Position numbers and translations under genes: made by a program. Positions 53,308 through 63,813 of a stretch of 64,000 nucleotides of DNA are shown here, one piece after another. A model generated the notes under the pieces. The model was not told the origin of the DNA. It was given only the letters and a program-made list of their open reading frames with translations, and made no database searches. Origin of the DNA: Tahibacter sp042701255 (GTDB taxonomy: Bacteria > Pseudomonadota > Gammaproteobacteria > Xanthomonadales > Rhodanobacteraceae). Position 1 is the first letter of the stretch, and the number at the start of each line of letters is the position of its first letter. The stretch lies in contig NZ_CP170554.1 of NCBI RefSeq assembly GCF_042701255.1, positions 930,001 to 994,000 of the forward strand, given 5' to 3'.

Positions 53308-53888
53308 ATCCGATCACGCATATCCGCGCACGCACGGCGGTGCTCGCGCACGAGAACATCGACACCGACCGCATCATCCCGGCGCGCTTCCTGACCACGA
53401 CCGAGCGCGCCGGTCTCGGCCGCTTCGCATTCAACGACTGGCGCTACGCCGCCGACGGCCGCGAGAACCCGGCGTTCGAACTCAATCAGCCCGCCGCGCG
53501 CGGCTGCGAAATCCTCGTCGCCGGACGCAACTTCGGCTGCGGCTCCTCGCGCGAACACGCGCCCTGGGCGCTGCTCGACTACGGCATCCGCGCGGTGTTC
53601 AGCTCCGAGATCGCCGACATCTTCCGCAACAACGCGCTGAAGAACGGCCTGCTCGCCGTCGTGCTCAGCGAATCCGAGCACCGCTACCTGCTCGCGCATC
53701 CGGGCATCGAGCTCGCGATCGACGTCGCCGCGCAGACCATCGAACTGCCCGACGGCGGCCGCTTCGGCTTCCAGCTCGATCCGTTTGCCAAGCACTGCCT
53801 GCTGGCCGGCGTCGACCAACTCGGTTTCCTGCTCGCCCACAACGACGCGATCGAGCGGTTCGAGCGCCTGCGCGGAGAAGCCGCATGA
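53304..53888 (+). CDS. leuD: 3-isopropylmalate dehydratase small subunit
   Basis: LeuD is the small swivelling subunit paired with LeuC. The 194 residues include AHENIDTDRIIPARFL, GRNFGCGSSREHAPWAL and IFRNNALKNGLL, all hallmark motifs. It has ATGA overlaps with leuC and with leuB, showing tight translational coupling. Confidence 0.95.
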   Translation: MNPITHIRARTAVLAHENIDTDRIIPARFLTTTERAGLGRFAFNDWRYAADGRENPAFELNQPAARGCEILVAGRNFGCGSSREHAPWALLDYGIRAVFSSEIADIFRNNALKNGLLAVVLSESEHRYLLAHPGIELAIDVAAQTIELPDGGRFGFQLDPFAKHCLLAGVDQLGFLLAHNDAIERFERLRGEAA

Positions 53889-54958
53889 AGGCGCGCATCG
53901 CCGTATTGCCGGGCGACGGCATCGGTCCGGAAGTCACCGCCGCGGCGGTCAGCGTGCTGCGCCACGTCGCCGCGCAGTACGGCCACGAGTTCGAATTCAG
54001 CGAGCATGCGATCGGCGGCGGCGCGATCGACGCGCACGGCGATCCGCTGCCGGCCGAAACCCTGATCGTCTGCAAGCAGGCCGACGCGGTGCTGCTCGGC
54101 GCGGTCGGCGGACCGCAGTGGTCCGATCCCAAGGCGCGCGTGCGGCCCGAGCAGGGTCTGCTGCGTCTGCGCGCCGAGCTCGGCGTGTACGCGAATCTGC
54201 GGCCGGTGCGCGTGCATCCGCGCCTGGCCGAGCTGTCGCCGCTGAAGAACGAACGCCTGGCCGGCGTGGACCTGCTGTTCGTGCGCGAGCTGACCGGCGG
54301 CGCGTATTTCGGCGCGAAGACGCGTACGCCCGATACGGCCACCGACGAGACGCGCTACACCACGGCCGAGATCGAGCGCGTGCTGCGCCGCGCGTTCCAG
54401 CTCGCCCGCACGCGCGGCCGCCGCGTCACCTCGGTCGACAAGGCCAACGTGCTGGAGACCTCGCGCCTGTGGCGCGAGACCACGCAGCGCGTCGCGCATG
54501 AATTCCCCGACGTCGCGCTGGAACACCAGCTCGTCGATTCGATGGCGATGCTGCTGCTGACGCGGCCCGCGGCCTACGACGTCATCGTCACCGAGAACCT
54601 GTTCGGCGACATCCTGACCGACGAAGCCGCGGCACTGGCCGGTTCGCTGGGCCTGTTGCCGTCGGCGTCGCTCGGCGACGGCACGCGCGGCCTGTACGAA
54701 CCGATCCACGGTTCGGCACCCGACATCGCCGGCCGCGGCGTCGCCAATCCGCTGGGCGCCATCCTTTCCGCGGCCATGTTGCTGCGTCATTCGCTGGGAC
54801 TGGACAACGAAGCGGCCGCGGTCGAGCAGGCCGTGGACCGCGTCATCGACGCCGGCGTGCTGACGCGCGACCTCGGCGGCAGCGCCGGCACGCGCGAAAG
54901 CACGGCCGCCGTGATCGCCGCATTCGGCGAACGCAGCGCGACGCAGGAGGCGGCGTGA
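53885..54958 (+). CDS. leuB: 3-isopropylmalate dehydrogenase
   Basis: LeuB is the NAD-dependent oxidative decarboxylase of leucine synthesis. The 357 residues show IAVLPGDGIGPEVTAAAV, LLGAVGGPQW, the substrate-binding RELTGGAYFG, TSVDKANVLETSRLWRE, and PIHGSAPDIAGRGVANPLG for NAD binding. It is the last of the tightly overlapping leuCDB set; a 330-base gap with repeats follows before ilvD. Confidence 0.96.
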   Translation: MKARIAVLPGDGIGPEVTAAAVSVLRHVAAQYGHEFEFSEHAIGGGAIDAHGDPLPAETLIVCKQADAVLLGAVGGPQWSDPKARVRPEQGLLRLRAELGVYANLRPVRVHPRLAELSPLKNERLAGVDLLFVRELTGGAYFGAKTRTPDTATDETRYTTAEIERVLRRAFQLARTRGRRVTSVDKANVLETSRLWRETTQRVAHEFPDVALEHQLVDSMAMLLLTRPAAYDVIVTENLFGDILTDEAAALAGSLGLLPSASLGDGTRGLYEPIHGSAPDIAGRGVANPLGAILSAAMLLRHSLGLDNEAAAVEQAVDRVIDAGVLTRDLGGSAGTRESTAAVIAAFGERSATQEAA

Positions 54959-55084
54959 ACGCGTTCTACACATTGCCGCGCGCCGGCGCCGGTCTCGCCC
55001 AATACGCCGGTGCGGGTGCGTGGGAAGGTTGCGGGCGCTGGGGTGCGGAGGCGCGTCGTTCGCGTTTTGCGGATTACGGCGAAA

Positions 55085-55185
55085 CCCATCCCCACCCAAC
55101 CCTCCCCTTGAAGGGGAGGGCTTTTGAGGGCGGCGCCCTCCCGACAAACCCTCCCCTTCAAGGGGAGGGCATGGGTGGGGATGGG
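55085..55185. repeat. inverted pair of palindromic repeats (pair C) between leuB and ilvD
   Basis: Copies at 55085-55120 (36 bases) and 55149-55185 (37 bases) are inverted, with tails facing outward and a 28-base spacer. They are the same family as pairs A, B and D. The pair sits within the leu-ilv cluster, where it could shape differential mRNA stability. Confidence 0.85.
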
Positions 55186-55226
55186 TTTGCTCCTGCCCGC
55201 GCCGCTTTCAACGCCAGCGCCAGCGA

Positions 55227-55260
55227 CAACGCCACCAGCAACGCCACCAGCAACGCCACG
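55227..55260. repeat. 12-bp direct tandem repeat, 2.8 copies
   Basis: CAACGCCACCAG is repeated at 55227, 55239 and partly 55251, just 29 bases before the ilvD start. A diverged CAACGCCAGCGCC copy lies before it. No ribosome binding site for ilvD is visible in this stretch. Confidence 0.65.
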
Positions 55261-55288
55261 CCTGCCTTCGCCACGGACGCTTCTTCCC

Positions 55289-56938
<1,650 letters not shown>

Positions 56939-57001
56939 TCCCGATAACGCCTGATCCATTTTCCTGAATTCCACCGTTCCACCACTTTCCGGAGACACCG
57001 C

Positions 57002-58045
57002 ATGAGCACGACCGTACCGACCACCGCCGCCCTGCAGTCCGCCCGCGTCGCCGTACTCGGCTATGGCAGCCAGGGACGCGCCCACGCGCTGAACCTCAAG
57101 GACTCCGGACTCGACGTCACCGTCGGCGTGCGCCGCGGCGGACCGTCCTGGGACAAGGCCCGCGCCGACGGCCTCAAGGTCGCCGAGCCGGCCGAAGCGG
57201 TGAAGAACGCCGACCTCGTCGCCGTGCTGACGCCCGACATGGTGCAGCCGGCGCTGTACGAGGACGCGATCGCGCCGAACATCAAGCCGAATGCGGCGCT
57301 GCTGTTCGCGCACGGCTTCAACGTGCATTTCGGCCAGATCCAGCCGCGCGCCGACATCGACGTGATCCTCGTCGCGCCGAAGGGACCCGGCGCGCTCGTG
57401 CGCCGCGAATACGAGAAGGGCCACGGTGTGCCGTGCATCTACGCGATCCACCAGGACGCCAGCGGCCAGGCCCGCGACAAGGTGCTGGCCTATGCGGCCG
57501 GCATCGGCGGCGCGCGCGCGATGCTGATCGAAACGAGCTTCGCCGAGGAAACCGAGACCGACCTGTTCGGCGAGCAGGCCGTGCTCTGCGGCGGCGCGAC
57601 CGAGCTCGTGCTGGCCGGTTTCGAGACCCTGACCGAAGCCGGCTATCAGCCGGAGATCGCGTACTACGAAGTGCTGCACGAGCTCAAGCTCATCGTCGAT
57701 CTGCTGCACGAAGGCGGCCTGGCGAAGATGCACCAGTTCATTTCCGAGACCGCGCAGTACGGCGACCTCACGCGCGGTCCGCGCGTCGTCGACGCCGGCA
57801 CCAAGGCGCGCATGCAGCAGATCCTGACCGAGATCCGCGACGGCACCTTCGCGCGCGAGTGGACCGCGGAATACAAGGCCGGCAACGGCACCTACCGCGC
57901 GCTCAAGCAGAAGGATCTCGCGCATCCGATCGAACAGGTCGGCGCCGGTCTGCGCGCGCGCATGCCGTGGCTGAATCCGGCCCAGCCGGCGGTGACCACG
58001 GTGGCGCCGCCGACGGCGGACGCACCGCTGAAACGGAGTGCCTGA
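57002..58045 (+). CDS. ilvC: ketol-acid reductoisomerase
   Basis: IlvC converts acetolactate and acetohydroxybutyrate with NADPH and Mg2+. The 347 residues show VAVLGYGSQGRAHALNLKDS (nucleotide binding), LFAHGFNVHFGQI and VAPKGPGALVRREY. The knotted C-terminal domain has ETETDLFGEQAVLCGG and EIAYYEVLHELKLIVDL. CCGGAGACACC precedes the ATG. ilvG starts one base after its stop. Confidence 0.96.
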   Translation: MSTTVPTTAALQSARVAVLGYGSQGRAHALNLKDSGLDVTVGVRRGGPSWDKARADGLKVAEPAEAVKNADLVAVLTPDMVQPALYEDAIAPNIKPNAALLFAHGFNVHFGQIQPRADIDVILVAPKGPGALVRREYEKGHGVPCIYAIHQDASGQARDKVLAYAAGIGGARAMLIETSFAEETETDLFGEQAVLCGGATELVLAGFETLTEAGYQPEIAYYEVLHELKLIVDLLHEGGLAKMHQFISETAQYGDLTRGPRVVDAGTKARMQQILTEIRDGTFAREWTAEYKAGNGTYRALKQKDLAHPIEQVGAGLRARMPWLNPAQPAVTTVAPPTADAPLKRSA

Positions 58046-58046
58046 C

Positions 58047-59771
58047 ATGGACGGCGGGCGGGATCACCGCAATACCTCCGCGGCGGCTGCGGCCGCCGCG
58101 GCGCCGGCACGCGCCGGCACCGTGCGCACCGGCGCGCAGCATCTGCTCGACGCGCTGGAAGCCGAAGGCGTGGACACGATCTTCGGCTATCCAGGCGGCG
58201 CCATCATGCCGGTCTACGACGCGCTCGTGGATTCGTCGCTGCGGCACATCCTCGTGCGCCACGAGCAGGGCGCGGCGCTGGCCGCCGACGGCTATGCGCG
58301 TGCGAGCGGCCGCGTCGGCGTCTGCCTTGCGACGTCCGGGCCCGGCGCGACGAATCTGCTGACCGGTCTCGCGAATGCCTATCTGGATTCGGTGCCGCTG
58401 CTCGCGATCACCGGCCAGGTGCCGACCGGCCTCATGGGCACCGATGCGTTCCAGGAAGTCGACGTGTTCGGCATGAGCCTGCCGGTGGTCAAGCACAGCT
58501 ACATCGTGCGCCGCGCCGAGGACGTGCATGCGGTCGTGCGTGAAGCGATCGCGATCGCGACGAGCGGCCGGCCCGGTCCGGTGCTGATCGACCTGCCCAA
58601 GGACGTGGCCAACGCGCGCGCGGTCGCGCGGCCGGTGCGTGAGATCGCGACGCGTCTGCCGGCTGCGGCCGAGGCGCGCCTGGCCGAAGCGCATGCGCTG
58701 CTCGCGCGGGCGAAGAAGCCGCTGCTCTACGTCGGCGGCGGCGTCGGCATCGCCGGCGCCGAGCGCGAGCTGCGCGAGTTCGCGCGGCTGACCGGCATTC
58801 CGGCCGTGGCGACCTTGAAGGGACTCGGCGCCTGCGATCCCGAGGAGACGCACTACCTCGGCATGCTCGGCATGCACGGCAATCCGGCGGCGAACTTCGC
58901 CGTGCAGGAATGCGATCTGCTGCTCGTCGTCGGCGCGCGCTTCGACGACCGCGCGACCGGACGCCTCGCCTCGTTCGCCCCTGAGGCACGCGTGATCCAT
59001 CTCGACGCCGATGCGGCCGAACTCGGCAAGCTGCGCGCCTGCGACGTCGGCCTCGTCGGCGATCTGCGCGAGATGCTGCCGCGCCTCGTGCATCCGGTTG
59101 CGATACGCCCGTGGCAGCGCCGCTGCCGCGTGCTCAAGCAGCAGCACGCCTGGCGCTACGACGCGCCCGGCGAAGGCATCTATGCGCCGGCCTTGCTCAA
59201 GCAATTGTCGGAAGCCGGCGGCAACCGCCTCGTCGTGGCCAGCGACGTCGGCCAGCATCAGATGTGGGTCGCGCAGCACTGGCGCGTGCCGTATACCGCG
59301 GCGCATCTGTCTTCGGGCGGCCTGGGCACGATGGGTTTCGGCCTGCCAGCGGCCATCGGCGCGCAGCTCGCGCGTCCCGGCGCGACCGTGGTCTGCGTGT
59401 CCGGCGACGGCTCCATCATGATGAACATCCAGGAGCTCGCGACGCTCAAGCGCTACAACATCCCGGTCAAGATCGTGCTGCTCGACAACTCCAGCCTCGG
59501 CATGGTGCGGCAATGGCAGGAACTGTTCTTCGAGCGTCGCTACAGCGAAGTCGATCTGTCGGACAACCCGGACTTCGCCGAGCTCGCGCGCGCATTCGGC
59601 ATACCGGCCTTCGCGATCGACCGGCGCGACCAGGTCGACGGCGCCGTGCAGCGTCTGCTGCGCGAGGCGGGTCCGATGCTCTGCCACGTCAAGATCGACG
59701 CGCGCGAGAACGTCTGGCCGCTGGTGCCGCCGGGCAAGTCCAACGGCGAAATGATGGGGTGTGCCGCATGA
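58047..59771 (+). CDS. ilvG: acetolactate synthase large subunit
   Basis: This is the catalytic ThDP- and FAD-dependent acetohydroxyacid synthase of 574 residues. FGYPGGAIMPVYDAL, the ThDP glutamate region RHEQGAALAADGYAR, TSGPGATNLLTGLANAYLDS and the ThDP motif CVSGDGSIMMNIQELATL are present. GGAG at 58035 fits the ATG at 58047; an upstream GTG at 58038 is less likely. It overlaps the small-subunit gene by ATGA. The pairing with ilvM identifies the IlvGM-type isozyme. Confidence 0.94.
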   Translation: MDGGRDHRNTSAAAAAAAAPARAGTVRTGAQHLLDALEAEGVDTIFGYPGGAIMPVYDALVDSSLRHILVRHEQGAALAADGYARASGRVGVCLATSGPGATNLLTGLANAYLDSVPLLAITGQVPTGLMGTDAFQEVDVFGMSLPVVKHSYIVRRAEDVHAVVREAIAIATSGRPGPVLIDLPKDVANARAVARPVREIATRLPAAAEARLAEAHALLARAKKPLLYVGGGVGIAGAERELREFARLTGIPAVATLKGLGACDPEETHYLGMLGMHGNPAANFAVQECDLLLVVGARFDDRATGRLASFAPEARVIHLDADAAELGKLRACDVGLVGDLREMLPRLVHPVAIRPWQRRCRVLKQQHAWRYDAPGEGIYAPALLKQLSEAGGNRLVVASDVGQHQMWVAQHWRVPYTAAHLSSGGLGTMGFGLPAAIGAQLARPGATVVCVSGDGSIMMNIQELATLKRYNIPVKIVLLDNSSLGMVRQWQELFFERRYSEVDLSDNPDFAELARAFGIPAFAIDRRDQVDGAVQRLLREAGPMLCHVKIDARENVWPLVPPGKSNGEMMGCAA

Positions 59772-59998
59772 GTTGCAGCCTGGTGCTCGCGCTGGATCGG
59801 GCCGAAGGCGCTCTGCTGCGTGTGCTCGGCACCATCGAACGGCGCGGCTGGGACGTGCTCGCCGTCAATGCCGCCAGCGACGCGCAAGCCTATACGGTGA
59901 ACCTGACCCTCGGCGGTTCGCGCGATCCGGAAATCCTCTGCCGGCAATTGCAGCGGCTCGTGGACGTGCAGGAGGTGAGGCTGGTCGGTGAAGGGTGA
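59768..59998 (+). CDS. ilvM: acetolactate synthase small subunit (IlvM type)
   Basis: This 76-residue single ACT-domain regulatory subunit partners IlvG. It reads VLALDRAEGALLRVLGTIER, RGWDVLAVNAASD, LTLGGSRDPEILCRQLQRLVDVQEV, a classical ACT beta-alpha-beta pattern. It lacks the C-terminal domain of IlvN/IlvH. In enteric IlvGM this form gives valine-insensitive enzyme; whether that holds here is not shown. Confidence 0.9.
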   Translation: MSCSLVLALDRAEGALLRVLGTIERRGWDVLAVNAASDAQAYTVNLTLGGSRDPEILCRQLQRLVDVQEVRLVGEG

Positions 59999-60157
59999 GT
60001 GTCAGTGAAGTGTGCTGCTGCGTCCGTGTCAGGTGGCGTGGCATCGGTGTCGTAGGGCGGTTGTGTTGGAGTGCGAATGTCGCGGCAGGGCCGGATCACG
60101 CGGACAGGAAGCCCGCGACGGGACTGGGTCCGGCCTTTGCTGGCGGTTACGGCAAAC

Positions 60158-60254
60158 CCCATCCCCACCCATACCCTCCCCTTGAAGGGGAGGGTTTCAA
60201 GGGCTCGCCGCGATAAGCCCTCCCCTTCAAGGGGAGGGTATGGGTGGGGATGGG
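60158..60254. repeat. inverted pair of 37-bp palindromic repeats (pair D) after ilvM
   Basis: Perfect inverted 37-base copies lie at 60158-60194 and 60218-60254, with outward tails and a 23-base spacer. They use the same ATA-tail variant as pair A. They lie in the 394-base ilvM to dehydratase gap. Confidence 0.88.
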
Positions 60255-60392
60255 TTTGCTCTGCGTCGTCGAATTCAGTTGCGAGACCGCGGAGACAGCA
60301 GCCTCTGCGCCGCTCGCCCTCCACAACCGCAAGAAATTTCAAATCGATTTCCTTTTCAGAAACTTTTTTCGTAAACCCACAGGAGAACGTCA

Positions 60393-60508
60393 TGTACCAG
60401 CCCAGCATTCGAATTAGCCCGGTGTCGTCCGCAGTCCGCCCCCCGTCCTCACTTCGCGAACGCCGCCATGACCTTCTCCGCCTCCGTTGCAAACGCGTAT
60501 ACCGCTGA
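60393..60508 (+). CDS. small ORF (38 residues) overlapping the dehydratase start
   Basis: An ATG at 60393 follows a strong ACAGGAGAACGTC site, the best ribosome binding site in the area. It encodes MYQPSIRISPVSSAVRPPSS and a basic tail, ending at 60508. The dehydratase ATG at 60468 lies inside it, in another frame, without its own good site. The ORF may therefore serve for translational coupling or as a short leader. It is not a known protein. Confidence 0.4.
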
Positions 60509-61472
60509 TTCCCGCAGTACCTTCGCGCCGCCGGTCGGGTCCGATCGTGCCGCGCCGTTGCATATCGTCACGCCGCTGCTGCAGACGCGCGTCGGCGACC
60601 TCCAGGTCGGGCTCAAGCTCGACAACCTGCAGCCGGCCCGCTCATTCAAGCTGCGCGGCATAGGGCTGCTCTGCCAGCATCACGCGGCCCGCGGCGTGCG
60701 CCGCTTCGTCTGCTCTTCCGCCGGCAACGCCGGCTATGCGGTGGCCTGGGCCGGCCGCGCGCTCGGTGTTCCCGTCACCGTCGTCATTCCGCAGACCACG
60801 CCGGAATTCATGCGCGTACGCATACGCGCACTCGGTGCCGAGCTGCGCTGCGAAGGCGCGGTGTGGGACGAAGCCAATTCAGTTGCGCTGCGTCTGGCCG
60901 AAGCGGCCGACACCGCATTCATCCCGCCGTTCGACGATCCGCTGCTCTGGCAAGGCCATGCCTCGCTGGTCGAGGAACTCGCGCGGCAGTGCGCGACGCC
61001 GCCCGATGCGATCCTCGTCGCGGTCGGCGGCGGCGGACTGCTGCTCGGCGTGCTCGAAGGTCTGCGCCGCGTCGGCTGGCAGCGCACGCGTGTGCTCGCG
61101 GTGGAGCCCGAAGGCTCGGCCTCGCTCGCGCCGAGCCTGGCGCAGGGGCGCGTCGTGGAGCTCAGCGCGCCGCGCAGTCTCGCGACGAGTCTCTGCGTCA
61201 AGCGCATCGCGCCGGCCCTGATCGATGCCTGCCGTGCTGCCGACGTCGTGCCGCTGACGGTTAGCGACGCCGAGGCGACGACGGCCTGCGTGCGTCTGGC
61301 CGAAGATCACGGCCAGATGATAGAGCCGGCCTGCGGCGCGGCATTGGCGCCGCTGTATGCGGATCACGCGGCGCTGCGCGGCCTGCGCCACGTCGTCGCG
61401 GTGGTCTGCGGCGGCCAGGTCGTGACCTTGGGCGATCTCGCGCGCTGGCAGGGCGAGCAGAATGCGGCCTGA
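60468..61472 (+). CDS. PLP-dependent serine/threonine dehydratase (short, no ACT domain)
   Basis: This 334-residue fold-type II PLP enzyme likely supplies 2-ketobutyrate for isoleucine as the threonine deaminase of the cluster. The PLP lysine is in PARSFKLRGIG, with SSAGNAGYAVAWAGRALG, IPPFDDPLLWQGHASLVEEL, the phosphate-binding VGGGGLLLGVLEG, and PACGAALAPLY. The sequence reads closer to animal-type L-serine dehydratases than to long IlvA. The C-terminal ACT-like regulatory domain of biosynthetic IlvA is missing. Related short enzymes in Xanthomonas ilv clusters are often labelled tdcB. Substrate preference is inferred from position. Confidence 0.85.
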   Translation: MTFSASVANAYTADSRSTFAPPVGSDRAAPLHIVTPLLQTRVGDLQVGLKLDNLQPARSFKLRGIGLLCQHHAARGVRRFVCSSAGNAGYAVAWAGRALGVPVTVVIPQTTPEFMRVRIRALGAELRCEGAVWDEANSVALRLAEAADTAFIPPFDDPLLWQGHASLVEELARQCATPPDAILVAVGGGGLLLGVLEGLRRVGWQRTRVLAVEPEGSASLAPSLAQGRVVELSAPRSLATSLCVKRIAPALIDACRAADVVPLTVSDAEATTACVRLAEDHGQMIEPACGAALAPLYADHAALRGLRHVVAVVCGGQVVTLGDLARWQGEQNAA

Positions 61473-61490
61473 GCCGCTGCGGGTGATCCC

Positions 61491-61527
61491 TGACGGCGCG
61501 CTTCCGTGCCATGACAGCGCGCCGTCA
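61491..61527 (+). terminator. possible transcript-end hairpin of the leu-ilv cluster
   Basis: An 11-bp perfect stem pairs TGACGGCGCGC (61491-61501) with GCGCGCCGTCA (61517-61527) around a 15-base loop, 18 bases after the dehydratase stop. There is no T tract, so it may protect the 3' end or act with Rho. Confidence 0.45.
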
Positions 61528-61610
61528 TCGATCCCGTGGCCGCCGGCGATTTACCGGCGGCCCGTCGCCGTCATAGGCTTGGCCGGATCATCCCAGTCAG
61601 GAGTGCGACG

Positions 61611-62093
61611 GTGAACGACGACGCTTACGACCCGGCCGCGGCGCGCCGCGAGATCGCCAACCGCGACCGCCGCCGCGCGCTGGAATCGCACAGCCACCGA
61701 TTGACCATGGCCACCGTCGGCATCCTGGCCTATTCCACGTTCGCCTACGTCATGACCGGCATCGGCACGCTGACCCACGGGCTGCTGATTCCGACGATCA
61801 TCTTCGCCGTCATCGGTGCGCTCTACGTGTTTGCGCTCTATCGCACCTGGGCCGCGGACGACCGGCGCATCTGGATCATCGCGGTACCGGCGACGATCAC
61901 GATACTGCTGGCGCTGACCGACTTCGTCATGGGCGCCAGGCCGAGCCCGGTGCCGCTGATACTGAACGTCGCGCTGCTCGTGCTGATCCCGCTGCGCGCG
62001 CGGGCTGCGGCGCAGCTGCAGGTGCTGAAGCGGCCGGCCGATGCGGCGCCGGCCGAGGCAGCCGTCGCCGGCGAAGTCGAAGCCGAATCCTGA
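61611..62093 (+). CDS. conserved membrane protein, function unknown
   Basis: This 160-residue protein starts at a GTG (61611) with AGGAG seven bases upstream. After a charged N-terminus (ARREIANRDRRRALESHSHR) it has four probable membrane helices: ATVGILAYSTFAYVMTG, PTIIFAVIGALYVFALY, IIAVPATITILLALTDFV and LILNVALLVLIPL. It ends with an Ala/Glu-rich tail. It has no recognised motif and appears monocistronic. Confidence 0.65.
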   Translation: MNDDAYDPAAARREIANRDRRRALESHSHRLTMATVGILAYSTFAYVMTGIGTLTHGLLIPTIIFAVIGALYVFALYRTWAADDRRIWIIAVPATITILLALTDFVMGARPSPVPLILNVALLVLIPLRARAAAQLQVLKRPADAAPAEAAVAGEVEAES

Positions 62094-62331
62094 CCTTCTG
62101 CAGCGAGCCGCCTGTTGCGCCGCCGGTCCGATCGGCGGCGCGTATTGCCTATGACTGTCGGCGCATGCGGCGCCGCCGCGTGCTGCGGCTACACTGCGGC
62201 CCACTGCGATGGGAGTGCGCAGCGGGCCGCAAACCGTCAGTGCGATCACGGCATCACGATGCCGCGCATCGTTCTGCGGCGAAATCCGCGTCCACCGCGT
62301 GCCGACGATGCTTTCCGACAAGGAGTTCCGG

Positions 62332-63813
62332 ATGCTCGCCACTTTGAGCGCGATGCTGCTGTCGCTCGCGCAGCCGGCCGCGGCCGGCGAAAGCCTGACC
62401 GTGGGACAACTGCAATTCCAGCGCTGCGAGCTGAGCCAGCCGCGCTCGGCCGCGACCACGGCGGCCTGGTGCGCCGAGTTCTCGCAGCCGGAGGATCGCG
62501 CCAAGCCGCAGGGCCGGCGCGTCGCATTCAAGCTCGCGCTGATCAGGAGCGATGCGGCCGAGGTACACAGCGATCCGCTGGTGCTGCTGGCCGGCGGTCC
62601 GGGGCAGGCGGCGACCGAATCCTGGCCGCAGATCGCCGGCGCGTTCGCGCTGGCACGGCGCTCGCGGCACGTGATCCTGCTCGACCAGCGCGGCACCGGC
62701 GGCTCCAACGCCCTGCGCTGTGCGGCCGAGGAAACACCGGCCGATGCGGTCAAGGCGGCGCAGGAGCAGGCCGCCGATCTGGCCGGCGCGCGCAAGATGG
62801 CCGAGGAATGCCTGGCTCGCGTGCGCGACCGGGCCGATCCGGCGCAATACACGACCAGCGTGGCGGTCGAGGATCTCGAGGCGCTGCGTCAGGCGCTGGG
62901 GCAGGTGAAGTACAACCTCGTCGGCATTTCCTACGGCACGCGCGTCGCGCAGCAGTACGCGCGGCGCCATCCCGAGGGCGTGCGCAGTCTCGTGCTCGAC
63001 GGCGTGGCGCCGAACGAGCTCGTGCTCGGCGCAGAGTTCGCGCAGTCGCTGGATCAGGCCCTGCGCGCGCGCTTCGCGCTCTGCGATGCGGAGCCGGCCT
63101 GTCACGAGCGCTTCGGCGACGTCTACAAGGATCTCTACGCGTTGCGTGCGCGGCTGCAGCAGCAGCCGCTGCCGGTCAGCCTGCGCGATCCGCAGAGCTT
63201 CGCGCCGCTGCGTCACGACCTCGACGCCGACACCTTCGCCGGCCTCGTGCGGCTGTATGCGTATGCGCCGGAAACCGCGGCGCTGCTGCCGCTGGCCATT
63301 CACGAGGCCGCGGCCGGCAATGCCGCGCCGCTGATGGGGCAGGCCAGCCTGATCACGGCCGACCTCGGCGCGAGCCTGACCTCGGGCATGGGCCTGTCGG
63401 TGATCTGTGCCGAAGACGCCGATCTGCTGCAGTCGCGGCCCGAAGACAAGGCGCTGATCCTCGGCGGCGATTTCGTCGACGCCTTTCGCGCGCAGTGCGA
63501 AGTCTGGCCGCGCGGCTCGCGGCCGGCGGATTTCCACGAGCCGCTGCGTTCGGACCTGCCGGCCCTGCTGCTGTCGGGCCAGTACGATCCGGTCACGCCG
63601 CCGCGCTACGGCGAACAGGTCGCCAAGGGTCTGAGCCGCTCGCGTCATCTCGTGGCGCCGGGGCAGGGGCACAACGTGATCGGCCGGGGCTGCATGCCGC
63701 GCCTGTTCGCGCGCTTCATAGACAGATTGGAGACTGACAAGCTCGACGCGGGCTGCATCGCCGAAATGGGCGCGACGCCGTTCTTCCTCGACTACAACGG
63801 AGCCAGCCCATGA
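62332..63813 (+). CDS. secreted alpha/beta hydrolase (TAP-like/proline iminopeptidase type)
   Basis: This 493-residue exported serine hydrolase resembles tripeptidyl aminopeptidases. It has a short signal peptide (LATLSAMLLSLAQPAAAG), LVLLAGGPGQAATESWPQ, LLDQRGTGGSNALRC, and the nucleophile motif LVGISYGTRVAQQYARRHPE. A cap domain is followed by the TAP-type C-terminus with LLLSGQYDPVTPP (Asp) and APGQGHNVIGRGC (His). GGAG is ideally spaced for the ATG at 62332; a start at 62308 is less likely. It overlaps the next gene by ATGA. Confidence 0.86.
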   Translation: MLATLSAMLLSLAQPAAAGESLTVGQLQFQRCELSQPRSAATTAAWCAEFSQPEDRAKPQGRRVAFKLALIRSDAAEVHSDPLVLLAGGPGQAATESWPQIAGAFALARRSRHVILLDQRGTGGSNALRCAAEETPADAVKAAQEQAADLAGARKMAEECLARVRDRADPAQYTTSVAVEDLEALRQALGQVKYNLVGISYGTRVAQQYARRHPEGVRSLVLDGVAPNELVLGAEFAQSLDQALRARFALCDAEPACHERFGDVYKDLYALRARLQQQPLPVSLRDPQSFAPLRHDLDADTFAGLVRLYAYAPETAALLPLAIHEAAAGNAAPLMGQASLITADLGASLTSGMGLSVICAEDADLLQSRPEDKALILGGDFVDAFRAQCEVWPRGSRPADFHEPLRSDLPALLLSGQYDPVTPPRYGEQVAKGLSRSRHLVAPGQGHNVIGRGCMPRLFARFIDRLETDKLDAGCIAEMGATPFFLDYNGASP

